Positions 6,817 to 10,508 of a stretch of 10,508 nucleotides of DNA are shown here, one piece after another. Source of the DNA: Bordetella parapertussis (GTDB lineage Bacteria > Pseudomonadota > Gammaproteobacteria > Burkholderiales > Burkholderiaceae); NCBI GenBank assembly GCA_945901665.1, contig CAMDLJ010000061.1:1-10508 (forward strand). Direction: 5' to 3'. How positions within the stretch are numbered: the first letter of the stretch is position 1; each line of letters opens with the position of its first letter. Made by a program: the position numbers and the translations under genes. Below the pieces are notes generated by a model. That model searched no databases. It worked only from the letters and a program-made list of their open reading frames with translations, and was not told where the DNA came from.

Positions 6817-8520
6817 ATGAAATTGCGTCAGCGTTGGTTGTGGGTGGGACTCGCCTTGGTGCTGGCCATGGGCGCGCTGTATCACAACCGCATCTATGTT
6901 TTGCAGCACTCATTGGGCTGGTACACCGATTGGAAAAATCCGCGCGACCCTTACCGCCCGATTGATTGGCAGTCTGGCCCCCTCCAAACTGAGCTGTCCC
7001 CTGACCAGCGCCCGCCCAACATCATCGTCATCTTGGCCGACGACATGGGCATCAATGACGTCGGTATCCATGGTGGCGGTCAAGGGCCTCAAGGGGTGAC
7101 CACCCCGCACATTGATGGCCTGGGCCAAGCCGGGGTGAGTTTTGACCGTGGCTATGCGGGCAGCGCCATTTGCACCGTTTCTCGGGCGGCCTTGATGACC
7201 GGGCGATATCCCTGGCGCTTTGGCTTGGAGTTCACCCCTTTGCCCGGCGCTATGGGCTTTGTATTGGGCAGTCTTTATCCGCCTCAGCCGCCTATGTTGT
7301 TGGACAAGGGGTTGGCGCGCCAGGCCAAGGATTTCAATGAATTGGGCATGCCTGCTTCAGAGCTGACGCTGGCCGAGATGCTCAAGCAAAAGGGTTATCA
7401 CAACATCCACATTGGCAAATGGCATTTGGGCAGCACCTCGCAGATGCGACCCAACAACCAGGGGTTTGACGAAAGTTTGTTCATGGAAAGTGGCTTGTAC
7501 TTGCCACAAAACGACCCGCGCGTGGTCAATTCCAAGCAAAGCTTTGACCCGGTGGACAATTTTCTTTGGCCCAATATGCGCTTTGGCGTGAGCTACAACG
7601 GGGGGCGCTGGTTTGAGCCCAATCAGTACTTGACCGATTACTTCAGCGAAGAAGCCGTCAAGGCCATTCGAACCAACAAGCACAGGCCGTTTTTCATGTA
7701 CCTTGCCCACTGGGGTGTGCACACCCCTTTGCAAGCCAGCAAGGCCGATTACGATGCCTTGTCCCACATCAGCGACCATCGCCAGCGGGTCTACGCGGCC
7801 ATGGTCCGATCGGTGGACCGCAGTGTGGGGCGGGTGATGCAAACTTTGCGGGAAGAGGGATTGGACCAAAACACCTTGGTGGTGTTCACCAGTGACAACG
7901 GCGCGCCAGCCTACATTGGGCTGCCGCAAGTCAACAAACCTTACCGGGGTTGGAAGCTGACTTTTTTTGAAGGCGGTTTGCGCGTGCCTTTTGTGGCCCA
8001 GTGGCCGCAGCGCATTTCGCCTGGTCAGCGTTACACCACACCCGTGCACAACATCGACATCACGCCCACGGTTTTGGCAGCGGCAGGCGCTGGCTTGCCC
8101 AGTGATCGCACCATCGACGGTGTCAACCTGTTGCCATTTGTTGCTCGCCCCGGCGCATCTGCCACCCCTGCTTCGCTCAATCCCAAGGCCCCTGTTGTGC
8201 GACCCACCCAGCCTGAACGTGCCTTGTTTTGGCGTGCTGGGCCGCACCGCGCTGTGCAGTTGGAAGGTTGGAAGTTGATCAGCGTGCACCGACCGGCCAA
8301 AGACTGGTTGTTCGACTTGAACACCGACCCGACCGAGCGCAACGATCTGTCTCTCAAGCGTGCGGACAAGTTGGCCGAACTCAAGGCTTTGATGACCGCA
8401 CACCATGCCAACATGCCCGCGTCCATGTGGCCGTCCTTTTTGGAAGGCCCCATCTTCATCGATAAGACCCTGGACCAACCTCACCAAGAGGGTGATGTGT
8501 TCACCTATTGGGTCAATTGA
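6817..8520 (+). CDS. Membrane-anchored type I sulfatase with atypical C-T-V-S-R active-site motif
   Basis: Predicted formylglycine-dependent sulfatase that hydrolyses sulfate esters; the natural substrate is unknown. The 567-aa product starts with a basic stretch and a hydrophobic segment (about 7-21) with no clear cleavage site, so it is likely anchored and faces the periplasm. Metal and sulfate residues of the alkaline-phosphatase-like fold are visible: D75/D76 (ILADDMG), nucleophile C119 and R123 (CTVSRAALMTGR), K201 and H203 (GKWHLG), H302 (VHTPL), D360/N361 (TSDNGA) and K380 (GWKLTFFEGG). The motif carries valine where C-x-P-S-R sulfatases have proline. The C-terminal subdomain (about 460-567), with DWLFDLNTDPTERNDL, is normal. 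Start ATG 6817 has AGGTAA upstream. It is the first gene of its operon, 34 bp before the FGE gene. Sulfatase family is certain; phosphonate hydrolase activity is less likely. Confidence 0.93.
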   Translation: MKLRQRWLWVGLALVLAMGALYHNRIYVLQHSLGWYTDWKNPRDPYRPIDWQSGPLQTELSPDQRPPNIIVILADDMGINDVGIHGGGQGPQGVTTPHIDGLGQAGVSFDRGYAGSAICTVSRAALMTGRYPWRFGLEFTPLPGAMGFVLGSLYPPQPPMLLDKGLARQAKDFNELGMPASELTLAEMLKQKGYHNIHIGKWHLGSTSQMRPNNQGFDESLFMESGLYLPQNDPRVVNSKQSFDPVDNFLWPNMRFGVSYNGGRWFEPNQYLTDYFSEEAVKAIRTNKHRPFFMYLAHWGVHTPLQASKADYDALSHISDHRQRVYAAMVRSVDRSVGRVMQTLREEGLDQNTLVVFTSDNGAPAYIGLPQVNKPYRGWKLTFFEGGLRVPFVAQWPQRISPGQRYTTPVHNIDITPTVLAAAGAGLPSDRTIDGVNLLPFVARPGASATPASLNPKAPVVRPTQPERALFWRAGPHRAVQLEGWKLISVHRPAKDWLFDLNTDPTERNDLSLKRADKLAELKALMTAHHANMPASMWPSFLEGPIFIDKTLDQPHQEGDVFTYWVN

Positions 8521-8554
8521 GCGCCTGAACTGAACCCCGACCCCTGCGCACACC

Positions 8555-9640
8555 ATGGCCCCGCTCCCCCGCCTTGCCGACAGACCTGCGTGGGTGGGAC
8601 GCGCGCTGGGCATGGTGGTGGGTGGGTTGCTGGTGTTGGGGGCTGCGGCTTGGTGGTGGCTTGACCACCGCGCGCAGGCAGGACCTGCTGCCCGTTCCGA
8701 CACCCTGAGTTGCCCTTTGCCCATCGAACAAGCCCAGGCCCCTGCACCCGGCATGGTGTGGGTACCCTCGGGGCGGTTGCGCTTGGGCGATGCGGTTTAC
8801 CCCGAGGAAGGGCGGTCCCAGCCGGTGGATGTGGCGGGCTTTTGGATCGACCGCACCGAGGTCAGCAACGATCAATTTGCTGCGTTTGTCAAAGCCACTG
8901 GCCATGTCACCATGGCCGAGCGGCCCTTGGATCCGCGCCGCTACCCAGGCTTGCCCCCGGCTTTGCTGCAACCTGGCGCGGTGGTGTTCACGCCACCTCA
9001 GCGGCCCGGTGACGCCGGCACACCCAGTGACTGGTGGCGTTTTGTGGCGGGCGCCCAGTGGCGTCACCCTGGCGGGCCTGGCACGGACATCATTGGCAAA
9101 GGTTCATTTCCAGTGGTGGCCGTGGCATTTGAAGATGCCCAGGCCTATGCCCAATGGGCAGGCCGTCAGTTGCCCAGCGAAGCCCAATGGGAGTGGGCGG
9201 CGCGCGCGGCCCAAGCCCCAGACGAGGCTGCCCAGGTGGGACACGATGCGCCACGCCACGCCAACACCTGGCAAGGGGTTTTTCCGTCCGTCAATTCGGG
9301 CGATGATGGCTTCATTGGTTTGGCCCCGGTTGCTTGCTATCCCCCCAATGCCTTGGGCGTGTTTGACATGCTGGGCAATGTGTGGGAGCTCACCACCGAT
9401 GCCTATGCACCCCGCGCGCCGGATGCCGCGGTATCGCTGATGCCTGTGGGCTTGAAGGGTGAAGTGCCCATGCGCGTGATCAAAGGGGGGTCGTATTTGT
9501 GCGCACCCAATTACTGCATGCGTTATCGGCCTGGCTCGCGCCAACCGCAAGAAGAAAACCTCGCCGCCAGCCACTTGGGTTTCCGCACGGTGTGGATGGC
9601 ACCCGCGCCCAGCCCACCTGGGGGGGCGGTGCGGCCCTGA
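8555..9640 (+). CDS. Formylglycine-generating enzyme (sulfatase-modifying factor) with N-terminal membrane anchor
   Basis: Probable maturase that oxidises the active-site cysteine of the neighbouring sulfatase to formylglycine, using O2 and a copper ion held by two cysteines. At 361 aa it has an N-terminal hydrophobic anchor (about 14-36). The FGE-sulfatase domain spans about 58-346: VWVPSGRLRLGD, WIDRTEVSNDQFAAFV, DWWRFVAGAQWRHP (159-172), LPSEAQWEWAAR (206-217), DMLGNVWE (271-278) and GGSYLCAPNYCMRYRPGSR (311-329). C316 and C321 match the catalytic pair of human SUMF1 (C336/C341), so it is a true FGE candidate rather than an EgtB- or PvdO-type relative lacking them. The anchor implies a periplasmic domain, whereas many bacterial FGEs have no export signal. 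The ATG lies 34 bp after the sulfatase stop; no strong Shine-Dalgarno site is seen, so coupling to the upstream gene is plausible. Confidence 0.92.
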   Translation: MAPLPRLADRPAWVGRALGMVVGGLLVLGAAAWWWLDHRAQAGPAARSDTLSCPLPIEQAQAPAPGMVWVPSGRLRLGDAVYPEEGRSQPVDVAGFWIDRTEVSNDQFAAFVKATGHVTMAERPLDPRRYPGLPPALLQPGAVVFTPPQRPGDAGTPSDWWRFVAGAQWRHPGGPGTDIIGKGSFPVVAVAFEDAQAYAQWAGRQLPSEAQWEWAARAAQAPDEAAQVGHDAPRHANTWQGVFPSVNSGDDGFIGLAPVACYPPNALGVFDMLGNVWELTTDAYAPRAPDAAVSLMPVGLKGEVPMRVIKGGSYLCAPNYCMRYRPGSRQPQEENLAASHLGFRTVWMAPAPSPPGGAVRP

Positions 9641-9663
9641 GCACGCACACCCCAGTACGCACC

Positions 9664-10508
9664 ATGGGCACATCTTCCTTTGTTTGGCATCAACGGCGTT
9701 GGGCTCGCCTGGCCTTCATTGGCTTGATGGCGGTGTTGTTGGTGGGCATGCTTGTGGCGACGCAAGCCGCAAACTTGCGACAGGCTGTGAAAGCTTATTT
9801 GTTTGGCTTTCCCTTGGTCATCATGGACCTCACTCGCGAGCACCACCTGGCGCGCACCGGCAAGCCAAACGCCTTGAGTTTGGCGCGTCAATTCCCCACA
9901 CCCCAATTCAAAGAGGTGGTGCGGCCCAACTTAGACACTTTGTACGCCACGGCTTTTTTGGATACACGGCTGGGGCCTTGGCAATTGGACCTGCCGCCCA
10001 ACGCAAAGCGCTATGAATTGGTCACTTTTTTGGACGCTTGGAGCGATGTATTCGCCACGGCCGGTACGCGAACACATGGCCACCTCGGGCAACGGCTGTG
10101 GGTGGTCGACTCGAACTGGCAAGGCAGCGTACCGCAGGGGGTGCGTTTGCTGCGTGCACCCAGTCGCATGGTGTGGGTGATTGGGCGCATCCAAACACTG
10201 GGCATTGACGACTTGCCCACGGTGCACGCTTTGCAAGACCAATGGGTGCTTGCATCCTTGGGCGCGGGTGCCACCAGTGTGGCGTCGGGCTCTGCCACCG
10301 AAAAAGCAAGCCCAGTCCAGGTGGATGTTTCGCCATTGGCGCAAATGGAGGCCATGGGCACGCAGGATTTTTATCGGCGTTTGGCCGCGCTCATGGCCGA
10401 TAACCCACCCCGGCCTGGTGATGCCGACATGGTGCGTCAGTTAAAAAATTTCGGTGTCGAGGCTGGCAAGCCGACATCGATGGGGCTTTGGGATGGGGCC
10501 TTGTTGTC
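9664..10508 (+). CDS. DUF1254 domain protein with N-terminal membrane segment (3' end outside window)
   Basis: Function unknown. The 281 visible codons from ATG 9664 are open to the window end. A basic N-terminus and a hydrophobic segment (about 16-33) suggest an anchor or signal peptide. DUF1254 (PF06863) features follow: AVKAYLFGFPLVIMDLTREH (from about 42), RPNLDTLYATAFLDTRLGPW, RYELVTFLDAWSDVFATAGTRTHG and MVWVIGRIQTLGIDDLPTVH. Full-length relatives usually continue into a DUF1214 domain, which would lie past base 10508. It begins 23 bp after the FGE stop with no clear Shine-Dalgarno site and is probably cotranscribed. Its place in the operon suggests a role in the same periplasmic process, but no catalytic mechanism can be named. 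Confidence 0.85.
   Translation, partial: MGTSSFVWHQRRWARLAFIGLMAVLLVGMLVATQAANLRQAVKAYLFGFPLVIMDLTREHHLARTGKPNALSLARQFPTPQFKEVVRPNLDTLYATAFLDTRLGPWQLDLPPNAKRYELVTFLDAWSDVFATAGTRTHGHLGQRLWVVDSNWQGSVPQGVRLLRAPSRMVWVIGRIQTLGIDDLPTVHALQDQWVLASLGAGATSVASGSATEKASPVQVDVSPLAQMEAMGTQDFYRRLAALMADNPPRPGDADMVRQLKNFGVEAGKPTSMGLWDGALL

Noticed and set aside
7357..8754. Minus-strand open frame of 465 codons opposite the sulfatase
   Set aside because: The plus strand has all sulfatase motifs; the antisense product has no recognisable domain and no plausible start context.
1..10508. tRNA, rRNA, CRISPR array, transposase or integrase
   Set aside because: Nothing resembling any of these was found; gene density leaves only one gap above 100 bp.

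Overview
The window is about 10.5 kb of GC-rich DNA. It is densely coding, with overlapping start and stop codons and no RNA genes, insertion sequences or CRISPR arrays that I could see. Protein style and codon choice (TTG and GTG rich, strong G/C third positions) suggest a betaproteobacterium, probably Burkholderiales and Comamonadaceae-like. That placement comes from recall, not a search.

Region 1 (1-3331) is a tungstate uptake locus. A minus-strand regulator, cut off by the window start, joins a ModE/LysR-type winged helix to a substrate-binding-protein-like sensor. It is divergent from three overlapping plus-strand genes in the order permease (tupB), ATPase (tupC), binding protein (tupA). 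The 52-bp gap and the regulator's start codon carry an imperfect dyad that could be the operator. The transporter would supply tungstate to tungsten or molybdenum enzymes encoded elsewhere.

Region 2 (3344-6572, minus strand) is a compact TRAP transporter operon: dctP (binding protein), dctQ (small membrane subunit) and dctM (large permease), then crcB, a fluoride channel whose start overlaps the dctM stop. It converges on tupA across 12 bp, and a 10-bp-stem inverted repeat may end transcription from both sides. The TRAP substrate is unknown; an organic acid is likely.

Region 3 (6573-6816) is a 244-bp divergent promoter region with several short dyads, three of them clustered just before the next operon.

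Region 4 (6817-10508, plus strand) holds a type I sulfatase, a formylglycine-generating enzyme (FGE) and a DUF1254 protein cut by the window end. All three have an N-terminal membrane segment, so I infer a membrane-tethered, periplasm-facing sulfatase and its maturase. The main oddity is the sulfatase active-site motif, C-T-V-S-R instead of C-x-P-S-R, with every other catalytic residue I could place intact. The adjacent FGE keeps both catalytic cysteines (C316, C321). A dedicated maturase for a non-canonical sulfatase motif is the best candidate for something under-described here.
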